Below are positions 63,834-64,000 of a DNA stretch of 64,000 nucleotides, one piece after another. Origin of the DNA: JASHPR01 sp963842355 (GTDB lineage: Bacteria; Actinomycetota; Actinomycetes; Streptosporangiales; Streptosporangiaceae); contig CAWJGC010000015.1 of the NCBI GenBank assembly GCA_963842355.1, positions 1 through 64,000 on the forward strand, written 5' to 3'. The stretch's first letter is position 1, and each line of letters opens with the position of its first letter. The position numbers and the translations under genes are program-made. The notes below the pieces were generated by a model. That model ran no database searches. It was given only the letters and a program-made list of their open reading frames with translations, and was not told the origin of the DNA.

Positions 63834-64000
63834 GTGCCAGCACGGTTCCAGGCAGCGATCTTCGACGTCGACGGCGTGCTCGTCGACTCGCCCCACCAGA
63901 AGGCGTGGCGGGAGTCGCTGCGCGAGCTGATGGAGGGGGAGTGGAGCGGCATCCGCGACCAGACGACCTGGTCGCCCGGGGCGTTCACGCCTCACGTCTA
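63834..64000 (+). CDS. HAD hydrolase, probable beta-phosphoglucomutase (cut by window end)
   Basis: GTG 63834 follows CAGGAGG. The 55 visible residues start FQAAIFDVDGVLVDSPHQKA, the HAD motif I DxDG (nucleophile Asp and acid/base Asp), and WRESLRELMEGEW of the cap domain. Coupling to a GH65 gene is the classical context of beta-phosphoglucomutase, which turns beta-glucose 1-phosphate into glucose 6-phosphate. The remaining ~75% of the protein is outside the window. Confidence 0.7.
   Translation, partial: MPARFQAAIFDVDGVLVDSPHQKAWRESLRELMEGEWSGIRDQTTWSPGAFTPHV

Overview
This is about 64 kb of very GC-rich DNA. Protein content suggests a filamentous or soil actinobacterium (Actinomycetota): Lys/Ala-rich small basic proteins, a phage-holin-like/DUF3618/DUF4235 cluster, MEDS/RsbA-type and STAS regulators, DUF1206, CYTH-CHAD, and GTG starts with strong purine-rich ribosome binding sites. 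No rRNA gene or complete tRNA was found, so the genus cannot be assigned. The gene content is that of an accessory stress and redox region rather than a conserved chromosomal core.

Layout. 0-8 kb: hemerythrin, NmrA-like oxidoreductase, a damaged IS630 transposase, a damaged SpoIIE-type phosphatase, a hemerythrin/FtsX chimera and a broken LigD phosphoesterase. 8-16 kb: DUF6328 membrane protein, an enolase-superfamily enzyme, then broken metallo-hydrolase, GH15 and flippase genes around an intact SDR. 16-23 kb: an aromatic-acid-exporter-like membrane protein and a redox cluster (membrane protein, gluconate-dehydrogenase subunit-3-like protein, GMC oxidoreductase with one frameshift, intact TPP-dependent oxidase). 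23-34 kb: DUF1206, lipid kinase remnant, DUF421, DedA, a small DUF6582-like protein, and an envelope cluster (holin-like, DUF3618, DUF4235, YihY) split by an ISKra4-type insertion sequence with inverted repeats and a perfect 9-bp target duplication. 34-39 kb: DUF932 fragment, two STAS proteins, a winged-helix regulator and an RsbA-like MEDS/ATPase protein, suggesting partner-switching stress control. 39-48 kb: CYTH-CHAD, flippase-like protein, then second, decayed copies of several genes from 12-28 kb (GH15, phospholipase C, DUF1206, lipid kinase), and a tandem PAP2 protein. 48-58 kb: a tRNA-Phe 3' half with phased repeats, a 6-phosphofructokinase with pyrophosphate-type signatures, the C-terminal part of a large unknown protein, an N-acetylmuramoyl-alanine amidase, a fatty acid desaturase, and integrase and clpC fragments. 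58-64 kb: a TetR regulator divergent from a broken epoxide hydrolase, then a GH65 phosphorylase followed by a HAD phosphatase cut by the window end.

Two things stand out. First, there is a heavy load of single-base indels, two Trp-to-TGA changes, truncated genes and chimeric junctions beside long intact genes. Either this is a true gene graveyard fed by recombination and mobile elements, or part of it is uncorrected sequencing or assembly error; the sequence alone cannot decide. Second, several gene families occur twice or three times here, usually one intact and one damaged. No clear new multi-gene system was proved. The best leads are the unknown large protein at 50.4-51.8 kb, the tRNA-Phe end with helically phased GTCGC repeats, the ISKra4-type element with its coiled-coil/winged-helix accessory gene, and the redox cluster at 18-23 kb.
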